Assembly (NCBI GenBank): GCA_963667855.2
Contig: CAXXKI010000012.1
Location: forward strand, 124,001 to 188,000
Direction: 5' to 3'
DNA: 64,000 nt
Source: G963667855 sp963667855
GTDB taxonomy: Bacteria > Planctomycetota > Phycisphaerae > UBA1845
Each line of letters begins with the position of its first letter. The first letter of the stretch is position 1. The position numbers and the translations under genes are program-made. The notes under the pieces were generated by a model. It was not told where the DNA came from. It saw only the letters and a program-made list of their open reading frames with translations, and did not search any database. This document shows, piece after piece, positions 1 to 13,900 of the stretch.

Positions 1-2
1 AA

Positions 3-305
3 TCGATAATTAATATTCCACACGTGCAGGAAGCTATTGAGGATTTCAATAAAGTTTTCCCGCATACAATGACATGGATTACGGTACACATGTTCCTTCA
101 AGGTGCCCTTCCTGCTCTTTTGGGCTGGTACCTGATGCGATCCGGCAATATCTTTGTCCGCTACTGCTATCCGGAAAACCAGCAATTCGGCAGTTCGATT
201 GATTGTACTGACGTTCAACTCGGCCTCAAAAAAGAAGCAACAGACCCGCAGCAGATTTCTCTGGATGACGAAAGATTCGCGCCACCAGGCTATAAGGATA
301 AATAG
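3..305 (+). CDS. C-terminal end of a membrane protein (partial)
   Basis: The frame is open to the left window edge, so this is probably the last ~100 residues of a longer protein rather than a gene starting at the GTG at 24. One hydrophobic stretch (roughly TWITVHMFLQGALPALLGWY) looks like a final membrane helix, followed by a short polar tail rich in Q, D and K that would lie outside the membrane. I do not recognise the family from this fragment. The convergent TPR gene ends about 70 bases downstream. Confidence 0.5.
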   Translation, partial: SIINIPHVQEAIEDFNKVFPHTMTWITVHMFLQGALPALLGWYLMRSGNIFVRYCYPENQQFGSSIDCTDVQLGLKKEATDPQQISLDDERFAPPGYKDK

Positions 306-377
306 AATTACCCGTGACCGGGGTTGTATGGTGAGTGTATATGCGGAATTTGGCGGTTGATTAACGCTGGAGATCCA

Positions 378-1133
378 TTACCGGGGGAAATAGGTGTATT
401 CACCATCGGGCAACCGGAACCCGTGCGAATGCTGGGCAATTACGTTTTTAGCTATCTGGTCTATATCCATGGAGGCGGCCGCCTTGGTTTTTCTCATTGC
501 CTGTCGGACGCCTTCCATGCGGGGATGGATTTGCAGAGCACGTTGGTAAGAGGTGATGGCCTCCTCGTACTTGCCCAATTGAAACTGGTTATGCCCAAGA
601 CCTGCCGCCGCTCCGAAGTGATACGGATTCAAGGCCAGGGTTCGATGGCAGGCAAGGATTGAGGCCGGATATCGCTCGCTCAAGTAGTAAAGAATCGCCC
701 GCTGGTTCATCGCTTCCGGAAAGTCAGGATCCTCGGTTAAAATCTGGTCCAAAAGATCTTCCGCACAATCGAATTCATTGCGGCAGATACATTGGACGGC
801 CGCTTGTAACAATTCGCAGCATTCTTTAGACGATGATCTGAACCAGATATTCCACATCGCCTTTTCGGACATGGAAACCAGGAAATAATCATCGTCATGC
901 AGGTTTTGACTGAGCCTTGATGTGTCGTCGAACAGTTGAAGAAGTGCCAGGCAGACGATTGCGACTCGCGAAACTACCGGGTCGGGATCGGCCGCGAAAC
1001 TGGTTAGCTCTTCAGCGGAGCAATTATTCCGAAGGTATTCGCATAAACCTTCAGTATCCAACTCCACGAAATACGGGCGAGTCGCCTGTCGAAAAACCTG
1101 CCCTTTGCTTTTACCGCTATCCGTACTCATCAT
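378..1133 (-). CDS. TPR-repeat protein
   Basis: A 251-residue soluble protein without signal peptide or membrane segment. Residues ~20-105 are helical and HEAT-like. Residues ~108-210 contain about three tetratricopeptide repeats, seen from alternating small and aromatic positions such as AEDLLDQILTEDPDFPEAMN, ASILACHRTLALNPYHFGAA and EEAITSYQRALQIHPRMEGV. TPR proteins act as protein-binding scaffolds; no partner can be named. The gene stands alone, convergent with the fragment at the window start and divergent from the oxidoreductase at 1494. The start has two adjacent ATG codons (1133 and 1130). Confidence 0.75.
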   Translation of the reverse strand: MMSTDSGKSKGQVFRQATRPYFVELDTEGLCEYLRNNCSAEELTSFAADPDPVVSRVAIVCLALLQLFDDTSRLSQNLHDDDYFLVSMSEKAMWNIWFRSSSKECCELLQAAVQCICRNEFDCAEDLLDQILTEDPDFPEAMNQRAILYYLSERYPASILACHRTLALNPYHFGAAAGLGHNQFQLGKYEEAITSYQRALQIHPRMEGVRQAMRKTKAAASMDIDQIAKNVIAQHSHGFRLPDGEYTYFPR

Positions 1134-1245
1134 TCGCCCGTAACAGGCACCTTTTCCCCGCTACTCTATGGCCTCCTCAATACATAGGAGTATTGCGAGA
1201 AACATAAAAAGTTACCCTATTTTCACAACCTGATTCCAGTAACCG

Positions 1246-1274
1246 ATCGTAGGAAGTGTTATTGGGGAAGTCAA
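1246..1274 (-). promoter_or_regulatory. Candidate sigma-70 promoter for the TPR gene
   Basis: Read on the minus strand, TTGACT (1274-1269) is followed by a 17-base spacer and TACGAT (1251-1246), a good match to the housekeeping promoter. Transcription would start near 1239, about 105 bases before the TPR start codon. A weaker alternative (TTGTGA, 16 bases, TATGTT) lies closer to the gene. Confidence 0.4.
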
Positions 1275-1378
1275 TCCATAGTCTGGTACCAAGAAGCTTA
1301 AAAGATACATTATAGTGCGAATAATGCGCTATTAGCAGACGTCAGGTGCAATTTCGGACCTAATGTGTAATAATGTGT

Positions 1379-1403
1379 ACGGGCGTTTTTAGTAAACGCT
1401 CGT
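1379..1403. other. Intergenic hairpin in the 1134-1493 gap
   Basis: ACGGGCGTTT and AAACGCTCGT form a 10-bp stem (one G-U pair) around TTAGT. No U-run follows on the plus strand, so it is not a clear terminator. The word GTCAGGTGC occurs on both sides, near 1340 and 1402. It lies in the divergent gap between the TPR gene and the oxidoreductase; I see nothing else there except the promoter above. Confidence 0.4.
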
Positions 1404-1493
1404 CAGGTGCGTTGAGTCGGAGCTGGCCGTTTCTTCGGATTGCCTGCAATTAATCAAGCGGGCTCGCAAGCGAAAAAGACAGGGAGTTTTGTA

Positions 1494-2525
1494 TTGGATA
1501 AACTTCGGGCAACAGTTCTGGGTTTAAAGGATGCAGGGGCCGATCTCTGCGCCGCGGTTTCGTCTGATCCCAGTTTTGAACTGGTTGCGGTAGCCGACGG
1601 CGATAAGAAGATCGTCGATAACACCGCCGAGTCGATGGCGGCCAGGGGATACGACGATTATCGGTCGGCTATAGTCGAGCCCGATGCCCAGGTTATTTTC
1701 ATGGCCATGCCGCCGTATCTTCGTCCGGAATACCTGAAGTTGGCTGCTTCGCGGAAATCCCCGGTTTTCATGTCCGGACCACCCTTGCCCACGCTGGAGG
1801 CATGTGTTGAGTTTTCCAGAATTCTGGACACGGCACATACTCCATGCTGTGTTTCACGAATCTGGCAATCGGAGCCTGCTTACTGCCGGCTACTCAATGT
1901 AGAAACCTGGGCAGGGCGGTTGTTCTCCGCGCATGTCAACGTGATATGCCCGGCCCGGGATCTGCAGGGCTGGCGAGGAGATTCTGTTCGTGCAGGTGGG
2001 GGAGTGCTTCTGAACGGCGCTTACGATCAGGTCGATGCGCTGGTTACTATTATGGGAATGCCGGAAGAGGTATACACGGTTCTCGCCGCGGCTACTGAAC
2101 CAGATTGCGTTCTCTCTTACGATACCGAGGACGCGGCCACGGTTATGATGAAGTTTTCCCAAGGCAGGGTGGCTACAATCAACTGTCGACGTATTGGAGA
2201 TAATCATTACTGGCGATATCGTATGCATGGCACCAAAGCCACCGCCCTGATTACGCCGGAGGAGATGGTTACCGCGGATGCCCAGGGGAAAGAGCCGGTG
2301 AGCAGTAAGGTCATGACGAGTAACCGTTTTGTTCCATCTGTTAGGGAATTCGGTAAATACCTGCAAACGGATTCTTCGAAAATGTTTTCGCAACTGGAAG
2401 CTCACCAGGTAACCATGGCGGTCATCAAGACCTCTTACCTGTCGGCCAAGACAGGCCAACCGGAATCTCCCGCTCGTGTCTATCGTATGGAGACAGGGCA
2501 GGATGGACCAACTCTCTGGGATTAG
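1494..2525 (+). CDS. Gfo/Idh/MocA-family oxidoreductase
   Basis: A dehydrogenase-like protein of about 343 residues in the Gfo/Idh/MocA family, which uses NAD(P) to oxidise or reduce sugars and inositols. The N-terminal Rossmann part shows the family signature around SFELVAVADGDKKI, and the next strand reads VIFMAMPPYLRP. The family's usual glycine-rich GxGxxG is poorly kept (VLGLKDAGADL), and the usual EKP of strand 5 reads MSGPPLPT. It may therefore bind cofactor differently or be inactive. The C-terminal half (GGGVLLNGAYDQVDALVTIMG) is the substrate and oligomerisation domain, where the usual GGxxxDxGxHxxD is altered. I chose TTG 1494 because AGGGAG lies 7 bases upstream; an earlier TTG at 1440 adds 18 unlikely residues. 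The hydrolase follows 9 bases later, so they probably share a transcript. Confidence 0.8.
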   Translation: MDKLRATVLGLKDAGADLCAAVSSDPSFELVAVADGDKKIVDNTAESMAARGYDDYRSAIVEPDAQVIFMAMPPYLRPEYLKLAASRKSPVFMSGPPLPTLEACVEFSRILDTAHTPCCVSRIWQSEPAYCRLLNVETWAGRLFSAHVNVICPARDLQGWRGDSVRAGGGVLLNGAYDQVDALVTIMGMPEEVYTVLAAATEPDCVLSYDTEDAATVMMKFSQGRVATINCRRIGDNHYWRYRMHGTKATALITPEEMVTADAQGKEPVSSKVMTSNRFVPSVREFGKYLQTDSSKMFSQLEAHQVTMAVIKTSYLSAKTGQPESPARVYRMETGQDGPTLWD

Positions 2526-2534
2526 GAGTATAGC

Positions 2535-3590
2535 ATGGATTTGGATCGTATTCGGTGTAGTTTGCCGGGGAACAGGTGTTGTCTGATTATTGCGTTTCTA
2601 ATGTTTTTTCCCCTGTTCACCGGTTCGGGCGTTGCTGCGGAAAAGCCGGGAGATGCCGTACTCTTTCCGGAGATCGAGCCGTTTGAGTCGGGATATCTCA
2701 AGGTCAGCGATATCCACGAAATCTACTATGAACTTTGTGGTAACCCAAAAGGCAAGCCGGTTTTTGTCCTGCATGGTGGTCCTGGCGGTGGGTGCTCCGC
2801 TCGCATGCGCCGATATTTCAATCCGGAAAAATACCTGATCGTCCTTCACGATCAGCGTGGTGCCGGTAGAAGTAAGCCTTACGCGGAGTTGCGGCAGAAC
2901 AATACTCAGAATCTTATCTCCGACATAGAGTTACTTCGCAATAAGCTCAATCTGGAAAAAATCATCATCTTCGGTGGTTCCTGGGGATCGACGCTCGGTC
3001 TGGCGTATGCAGAGGCGCATCCGGAACATGTTTCTGCTCTGGTGCTTCGTGGACTGTGGACCTGTACGAAGGCTGAATTGGAATACTGGTACGGTGGGGG
3101 AGTGTCTCGGTTTTTCCCTAAAGAGTATGACAACCTGATCAAGATACTGCCGCCGGGTGAAAAAGGAACGGTGCCCGAGCGGCTTATGAAACTGCTTCGC
3201 AGTGACGATCCGCAGGTTCGCCGTAAGGCGGCCGTCGCCTGGGCTACGTACGAAATTAAAGTCTGCTATCTCGATCGCAGTGACGAGGGTATTGCCGAGA
3301 TTTTTACCCGTTGGGATCCGTACGATTTTGCGTTGATTGAGAATTACTACATGGTGAATAACTGTTTCCTGCGCGATAATCAACTTGCTCAAGATGCTCA
3401 CCGGATAAAGGATATTCCAACGATAGTAGTGAACGGTCGGTACGATGTTATTTGCCCGCCGAAGGTGGCGTATGGATTCTGCAAGCTGCTTCCGAAATCG
3501 AAACTGGTGATCGCCGAGGCGTCGGGACACGGTCAGTCGGAGCCGGGTAATACCGCAGCGTTAGTTGCGGCTATGAAGGAGTTGGAGTAG
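2535..3590 (+). CDS. Exported proline iminopeptidase-like alpha/beta hydrolase (S33)
   Basis: A 351-residue alpha/beta hydrolase of the proline iminopeptidase (S33) type, which removes N-terminal proline from peptides. Visible motifs are the oxyanion-hole HGGPGGG at 80-86, DQRGAGRS at 106-113 and the nucleophile elbow GGSWGS at 147-152 (Ser149). The likely acid is Asp304 (NGRYDVICP) and the likely base His332 (ASGHGQSE). Unlike the usual cytosolic enzyme of ~315 residues, it has an N-terminal signal (LIIAFLMFFPLFTGSGVAAE, cleavage near 35), so it should act in the periplasm or outside the cell. It lies 9 bases after the Gfo/Idh gene. Exact substrate is not certain. Confidence 0.85.
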   Translation: MDLDRIRCSLPGNRCCLIIAFLMFFPLFTGSGVAAEKPGDAVLFPEIEPFESGYLKVSDIHEIYYELCGNPKGKPVFVLHGGPGGGCSARMRRYFNPEKYLIVLHDQRGAGRSKPYAELRQNNTQNLISDIELLRNKLNLEKIIIFGGSWGSTLGLAYAEAHPEHVSALVLRGLWTCTKAELEYWYGGGVSRFFPKEYDNLIKILPPGEKGTVPERLMKLLRSDDPQVRRKAAVAWATYEIKVCYLDRSDEGIAEIFTRWDPYDFALIENYYMVNNCFLRDNQLAQDAHRIKDIPTIVVNGRYDVICPPKVAYGFCKLLPKSKLVIAEASGHGQSEPGNTAALVAAMKELE

Positions 3591-3624
3591 GTGGGGATTG
3601 CTTTGTTCTAACACCTTTAAACGT

Positions 3625-3727
3625 GTAGGGTCCGCTGTGCGGACCAAGGGAATATTGGAATTATTATAATTGCCATAGATGATTGAGATCGTGTGGCATT
3701 CGTTCTGGTCCGCACAGCGGACCCTAC
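3625..3727. repeat. REPIN-like pair of inverted palindromes
   Basis: The 22 bases at 3625-3646 reappear perfectly reverse-complemented at 3706-3727, separated by 59 bases. Each arm also folds on itself: GGTCCGC and GCGGACC pair around a TGT loop. Two inverted hairpin-forming palindromes a short distance apart is the layout of a REPIN (a doublet of REP sequences). It sits between the convergent 3' ends of the hydrolase and secA. The second pair at 32544-32732 has the same architecture and loop. Confidence 0.7.
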
Positions 3728-3800
3728 GCTTTCGTTTTTTAGTGTATTAAATTACAGACGGTTTTATCCTGCCGCGGAAAACTGGATTGGTAAAAGGCAA

Positions 3801-3819
3801 GGCGGGCGAGACGCCCGCC
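3801..3819. repeat. GC-rich hairpin, REP-like or secA terminator
   Basis: GGCGGGC and GCCCGCC pair around GAGAC. It lies 25 bases past the secA stop, so on the minus strand it could terminate secA, although the following T-run is weak (TTGCCTTTTACC). A near relative with the same stem occurs at 32432-32450 after hcp. Confidence 0.55.
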
Positions 3820-3843
3820 CCCCTGTTTACCTATGGGTTTTTC

Positions 3844-7740
<3,897 letters not shown>

Positions 7741-7829
7741 GTATAACCTCACCTTCGTATGGTTGTTATTGAATTGTTGGCTTAACTTACCGTCCGATGT
7801 ACACGCGCCGATATGTTTTTGATATTCGG

Positions 7830-8141
7830 CTACGGACCGTATAAACCGCCATGTCGAGTTCGCGTTGTGCGTCGGGTAGTTTTGTAGGTGACCGTGACGG
7901 CTTCAGCCGACTTTTGTGGCGGCGGAGTGGAACCTGCGCATTGCTTTGGGTTGGCAATTGCCGGCGGAGCGGAAGCAACCGTAGGAGTGTAGGTAACCAC
8001 TCCCAGGATACTTTTCTGAAAGACGGATTTATTCAGGCAGTGTCCCTTGGCCGGCTGATTGGAAAACAGAACCACTCCCAGTGCGAACGTCGCGCAGACG
8101 AGCAGCCACCGCTCGCTGGCGGCGAAGTCGCAGAGTGCCAT
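7830..8141 (-). CDS. Small single-pass membrane protein, unknown
   Basis: About 103 residues. One hydrophobic helix (WLLVCATFALGVVLFSN) lies near the N-terminus, with a Pro/Ala/Thr-rich region and a basic tail (KTTRRTTRTRHGG) after it. The helix and tail suggest a short anchored protein; I recognise no family. ATG 8141 has AAGGA about 12 bases upstream; an ATG at 8165 in the same frame has none. It is on the same strand as secA and ends 90 bases before it, so co-transcription is possible. An overlapping frame on the plus strand (7851-8192) has no comparable features. Confidence 0.45.
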   Translation of the reverse strand: MALCDFAASERWLLVCATFALGVVLFSNQPAKGHCLNKSVFQKSILGVVTYTPTVASAPPAIANPKQCAGSTPPPQKSAEAVTVTYKTTRRTTRTRHGGLYGP

Positions 8142-8311
8142 CCTGTCGCGTTCCTTGAGGTCCATTGGAGGTGCATTATACCTTCCGAGTAGGATTGCAC
8201 ACCCGAAACCTGTGAGAAATCGTGTAAAAGAAAAAAGAGCATCGGATTAAACTCCCGACGCCCCACGAAAAACGATTAAAAACGATTCATTCGATTAAAG
8301 CACACTTGAGG

Positions 8312-8419
8312 CCTGTTGGATCTTCGCGTTGATGGAGATGAATCTCCCCCCAGGCTCGACACAAAGGAAATCGCTTTTCCTTATCTTCACCTGCTCCATG
8401 TGCGATTAAGGCGGACAGG
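8312..8419 (-). ncRNA. Candidate structured RNA, 6S-like architecture
   Basis: In a ~340-base gap without genes, a nested set of pairings can be drawn: CCTGT 8312-8316 with ACAGG 8415-8419; ATGGAG 8332-8337 with CTCCAT 8394-8399; CAGG 8351-8354 with CCTG 8390-8393; AAGGAAA 8364-8370 with TTTCCTT 8376-8382 (5-base loop). Between the first two stems both strands have a ~15-base unpaired bubble, as in 6S RNA. On the minus strand T-runs follow (8268-8285). The fold was drawn by eye and the orientation is inferred from the T-runs. It could instead be leader RNA of the small gene at 8141. Confidence 0.3.
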
Positions 8420-8516
8420 GTTCAGAGATCATCTCCCTGGCGTTCGTATAACTACTCGTTCGGTATAGTGTTACAGTTATAAACGCAAAACCGTACAGGC
8501 GTTATTTCTGTTGTCG

Positions 8517-9677
8517 CTATGTGGAACTTTTTACAGTGATGGTTCCTTTGGCATAAACGGTTACCAGATTGTTTTTCCCATCATCGATTTCAAAGCCGAT
8601 ATACACTTCGTCGCCTTTATTCAATACGCTGCTGTTAAAAACGGTGCTGGGGGTTGACATTGGTAAATCCGCACTGATTACCCGCTCGTCTTTGGTATCT
8701 GCCTTGCCATCGAAATCGTAGAATACTGTTAAGCCCTTTCGCGAATAGTCGCATTCGTACACTGTGACTTGGAATTCGATCAAATATGTGGCATTTTCGG
8801 CTATTTCTTCATCCTGTGCGGGTTTGGTTATTTCCACTTTGGGAAGCTTCAGAGCGTCTTGAAAAGTTAAAGTGTATTCACTGTAAACAGTGACGATTTT
8901 ATCTGAATTTCCGGCAGCTACGGCCTGAGCAATCGATTGTCCGGTGTCTGTACTGGAAATACCAAGACGGTACGTGCCAATTGGTACGCCGGCGGTATTC
9001 CAGTTGATGTTCGCTACGTTGGCGGACCCCGTATCGATTCCCGTGCCGAGTTCATCGATGGGTACGCCGTTTGTCGGTATGGGGGTTTCTATATAGAATA
9101 GACGCCATTGGACCGGGTTTTCAGGCGCGCCCAGACTGGCGAGAATTTCGACGTATTCGCTCGGTACAAGCGTCAGATCCTGGCTAGGTTTTTTGAATTC
9201 AGGTTCGGGCAGGTCGGTAAGCTCAATCGTTCCCTGGCTGTAAACCTTAACAGTTTCTCCACTGCGGATTATTTCTAGTCCAACACGATACAGCCCTTTG
9301 GCTAGTGCTGAGATATCAGCCGATACCGTTTTGTTTGTGCCCTTATCCAGGTTGGATTGGAAAACGATTTCCGCACCGGTGGTTGGGGCGTTTATGTCCG
9401 TGCTCTCAACCGGTACATAAAACGCCGACACCTGACTGGCCGATTCACTGACACTATACACAATCGTAAAGGGCTGGTCGCCAGACAGCTTAATGTTACT
9501 GTTTAGCGATAACGTACCATATAGCGTACCTGGTTCCGGGGTAGGCGTTGGTCCGGGGGTGGGAATGTTGCAACCACTGGGGATTATTGTAAATGCTGCA
9601 TATAGAATAGCCAAAACCCCTACGGTACGAGCAAACCGGGCGTTAGGTGAAGTTGTCGTGTTCGACGGTCGAGTCAT
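8517..9677 (-). CDS. Lipoprotein with three related beta-sandwich repeats
   Basis: A 386-residue lipoprotein. The signal ends in a lipobox IIPSGC (Cys36), followed by a Pro/Thr linker (PTPGPTPTPEPG). The rest forms three units of ~110-120 residues, each closing with a similar strand: VKVYSQGTIELTD, VTVYSEYTLTF and VTVYAKGTITV. It resembles extracellular Ig-like or cadherin-like folds and would sit on the cell surface or outer-membrane face. No catalytic motif is visible. ATG 9677 has GGAG upstream and begins just before the signal helix; a longer form would start at 9698. The gene is monocistronic. Confidence 0.75.
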   Translation of the reverse strand: MTRPSNTTTSPNARFARTVGVLAILYAAFTIIPSGCNIPTPGPTPTPEPGTLYGTLSLNSNIKLSGDQPFTIVYSVSESASQVSAFYVPVESTDINAPTTGAEIVFQSNLDKGTNKTVSADISALAKGLYRVGLEIIRSGETVKVYSQGTIELTDLPEPEFKKPSQDLTLVPSEYVEILASLGAPENPVQWRLFYIETPIPTNGVPIDELGTGIDTGSANVANINWNTAGVPIGTYRLGISSTDTGQSIAQAVAAGNSDKIVTVYSEYTLTFQDALKLPKVEITKPAQDEEIAENATYLIEFQVTVYECDYSRKGLTVFYDFDGKADTKDERVISADLPMSTPSTVFNSSVLNKGDEVYIGFEIDDGKNNLVTVYAKGTITVKSST

Positions 9678-10966
9678 CTGCGATACTCCGCTATACACAA
9701 GGGAGGGAACCGCGGTCTGTCAGCCTGTGGATGCGCCAACCGCAGGCACGTTTAATGTGGAGCTGCCCTGCCTTCCAGGTAGCTCAACAGCCGCTTAAAG
9801 CCAATCTGACAGCGTTATACGTGGACTAAAAGGGACCGTCAACCTAGTGCTGGTGTCGTATGACCGACTTCTGGTTTAGGAAACCTTGGGCGCGATCGAT
9901 CTGCGTCCGGATGAGCCGAAAACTGGTGGGCACGATTTCTGATCCAGGGAGGATTGAGAATTGTTCAGTTTTCCTCTGCTTTCAACGATTCCTTCACGGC
10001 CGCGACCGGGTTTCTTGTGCTGACGGAATAGTTAAGGTGGAGGTGGAATGCATTTTATGCAGCAGGAACTGGCGTGTTGCTGCATATATGAAATAAACAA
10101 GCAATCCTATTCAAAGTATGGTTGTAGCCAGGGGAGCAGATACCTGATCTTGGGGGTAGATGTATAACGTCCGAAAACATCGTGTTTTAAATGGCGTTAA
10201 GCCGGGTCTAATTCGCTGCTAATAAGTTCAGGGAAATTGCTCAGCCTTTGCCAAAAAATGTCGAAAAAATAAAAAGTGTGTGAGCCGTCATTTCCGTTCT
10301 CGGTTCCGAAAAAAAGAGTCTGTTAGGGTTGATTTGCCGGTTTGAACCATAGTACAATGTCCATGCCCGAGAGAGTGCGAGAGTCCAGGGACCCTGCGCG
10401 TCGTTTTATTACGAGGCAAAAAGGCACTGGTTATAGTCTTGTTTCTGGCTCGTGCTTTACCGGTCGTTGGCGACCCGGAAGCGGCGCGGTTCCTGCTGCG
10501 AGCGGGGTTGCGTGGGTTGAACAACGGCAAATGGTGTTTAGGTTCTCGGGTGAATGGGCTGATGCTCATGCCCTGGAGGCTGCCGCATATGGATCTGGCG
10601 GTTATGTCGCTACGCATGATCGGACGGGGATCGTGTTGGGCGAGCATCGCAGGCCTGAGGCTGCGTTTGTGTTGAACGGAGCTGGCCTGGATGGTAAGGA
10701 AGCGGGAAGGAAAAGGAGCGGCCGACCTAGTCGTACCATTAATACTCGGTACCCCTTGAGACAATTCGGTTTCGGTTTAACCAGGCTCGACGCGGATCCG
10801 CCGCGCGGGGGTCTTTGCCTTGTTTTTGGGGCTGGTTGCTCAGTTGTGTTTGACCGAAGTCGATGAATATTAGGAGCGTCGGAAAGATATATTGGTAATT
10901 GGTAGCTGCAGTGTTGGGCGGAATAAACCGCAGCGTGCTTGCTGGCTTTTATGGAGGACGTGAAAC
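9678..10966. other. Long intergenic region, no supported gene
   Basis: About 1.29 kb. Open frames on both strands near 10288-10866 overlap each other, lack ribosome-binding sites and have compositions unlike neighbouring genes. A short hydrophobic stretch (FALFLGLVAQLCL, near 10815-10850) could be the remnant of a membrane protein, but the frame carrying it is broken upstream. GGAGG at ~10952 belongs to the next gene. A decayed gene is possible; I see no repeat or RNA here. Confidence 0.4.
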
Positions 10967-13900
10967 GTGAGAAGGTTAATGGATTTTAGAAGATTTTGTT
11001 TGGGCGTGTCACTCGCCACCCTGGCAGGGTTGGTGTTGTCGCCCCTCGCTTTTGCCGCTGATGGCAATCAGAGCAAAAAGCGAATGGTCGAGTACAAGGG
11101 CAGGTTATATGTCGCTAAGGATGTCTCAACGACTCTGAAGCGGCTTGATCCTGAAAAACTGGCTCCTCTTTCGCAGGAGAATACTGCTCGAAGTACATCC
11201 GTGACGAAACAGCAAACCAAAGTTTCGCCGTTGCGTGGAAAAGTTATTGCGACTCCAGCCACCAAGGCTCTGAATCGGGCAGACGGTATTCCTACGCTGT
11301 CTCCGGAGAAGGGTCTTCGCGATGCAGAAGATTGGGTTTTCTTCGAGAACCTGAATGATCCGAGTGGTGCTCCCGGTTCTTTCGGTGACCTTCTGGAGCT
11401 GGAAACCCCCGGTGCGGGTGTCCCTGCGATTCTGTCGATCAGCGATACTACGCTTTATAACATGTCCGGCAACACCACCGATTATACAGGTCAGACTTTG
11501 GCCCTTCTGGTTGAATTCTACGATGAGTATATACCATCGGCGGGCGGGACATCAGATCCTGTTCACTCTACTTATCTTGGTGGAGAAATCTTTACCAGCG
11601 CCGGACCTCTGCCGCCGGGCTCCTATTGGACATTCTATGCAGTAGAGCTGGATATTCCGATTGCGCTTGGTGCTGATAACAAGGTGTTTGTTTCGATCGT
11701 ACCCGGTACTATCGAAAACGACGGCACGTTTGACCGTTTTGTGGAAGCTACAGCAGACGGTACACTGTCTACCCTGGTTGCGGCTGACGAGGGAAGTGGA
11801 CCGACCGTTGGTGAAGAAAAAGACGGTTTCTACATTGACGGTTCCGAGCATAGTGGTGTCGACCCTGCCGGCGACCGTATTTACACGGGTTACTCCGGGC
11901 AGTGGTATTTTGGTAGTGCGGCTTACAATTATGCCCTGATCAAAATCCAGGGCGGTGTATTCGACGATTGCGCGAATGACGGTTATCCGGATGCTTGGGA
12001 AATCCTTTGCGGCGAGATGTTTACTGATCCGGCCCCGCACGATTGCTCCACGAATGCAATGTGTAATTTCGGTTGGACCATTCTCGATCCGACCACTAAT
12101 GGCCTGTTCGGCGACCCGTTTGATATTGGTTATGTGTTCGAATCGGAATGTGACCTTGCTCCAAGTAACGGTATTCCTGACGAGTGTGATCAGAACGATT
12201 GCAACACGAACGGAGTCCCGGATGCATGTGACATGGACTGTGCGGCGCTAAACCCGTTTAATCCCACACAAACATGCTTGGATGCTTACCCCACAACGTG
12301 TGGTGGTTTTGCTGGCGGCGACTGTGACAGCAACGGTACGTTGGATATTTGTCAGATTGACAAGAACAGTACCGCTCCCGGCGGGCCTTTCTACTGCGAT
12401 CCCGACTTGTCAACCTGTGCGTCTGACTGTGACAATAACGGTATCCTTGATATCTGCGACTACATGAATTGCGAAGGTCCTGGTTACCCCTGTTGGGACT
12501 GTGACGAGGATGGCGTTCTCGATGGTTGTGAGCTTGCTTCCGGCGAATCGCTTGACTGTGATAACAATGGGATTCTGGATCATTGTGAACGCGTTATGTA
12601 TTTTGACTGCAACCACAATGGCCAAGAAGACTACTGCGATATTTTCCATGGCTTGTCCAACGATTTGAATACAAATGGTATTCCCGATGAATGTGCCGCT
12701 CCGGAAGAATGTGCTGCTTTGTGGGGTGATTTTGAAGATCACGCTCAATTCCCGCCTGAGACTTATGTTGCTGGTATCGACATTGATACGAGCGGCAGTA
12801 ACTGGGAAGGCCAAGGTTGGATTACCAATGCCACTGGTGATGCCTGTTCGGGTGATGCCGCTATTCAGTTCAAGGGCAGTAACACTACCGAAACAGTTTT
12901 CAGCGATGATTTTAAACTTGATGAATACGGAAACACGCCGGATCCTGTTGCCGAAATGAGCATTTCATTCCAGGCTCGCGTTGATGGTGCTCCTGACTCG
13001 ACGTTTGACTTCCTTTCCGGATTGATTGATCGAGATAACGATTTCGGTTTGTTGCTGGTTTATTCAAGCGATATTTCCTCCAACAGTCTTGATGTTTCCC
13101 CGGCATTTGAGCCTGGCCATATCAATGTTCTCGATCCGGTTAACGGTTACGTTTCCACCGGTGTCGATATTGTGATTGGACAGTGCTACGATATGGAAGT
13201 CACCCTATTCGCTTCCACCCAGACTATGGAATTGAGGATTGACGGCGCGAAAGTCTGGAGTGGTTACACTTGGGATGAAGGTGTTGAGCGTCTGGCTTAC
13301 TTCAGTATGCAGGTTTGGGATAACGGCAACTCAGACATTAACACTACTGGTGTACCGTATAGCTATCTCACTTATGACAACTTCACGATTTGTGAAGGTG
13401 GTTCACGTAGTATGTCATGCAGTGAGTTCTTAATGCCGGATGGCAGTCCGTCACAGGACTGTGACAGTAACGGTATCTGCGACCACTTTGAAGCGGAAAA
13501 GGATTTGGATGGCAACGGTGTTCTCGATCACTGTGAAGGTTATTGCTATGACTGCAATAACAACCATATCCCCGATGCAGCTGAAATCGCTGCAGGTTCC
13601 GCTCCGGATACCAACGTGAACGGTATCATTGATGATTGTGAGTTTGACTTCTCAGTCAGTAACGTCTACGAGGATTTCTCGTCGTTTGCTGTCGATACGG
13701 TTATTGGTATTGGCAACCCGGCGGCTAATAGTTGGACTGAACTGATTGGTGGTCCGGCAATTATTGGTAATGGTTCCGGATTTGGCACTGGTAACTACCT
13801 CAAGGTTAAGTGGGCTCCGCAGGACGCGGAAGATGAGGATACTGAGCAAGCCGACCGTTTAACCTGGGTTATCACTCCGCGTATGGTCAATGTTGAGCCC

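Noticed and set aside
10288..10866. Overlapping open frames on both strands (about 160-175 codons)
   Set aside because: No ribosome-binding site, no family resemblance, unnatural composition rich in Arg, Ser and Gly, and each is the shadow of the other.
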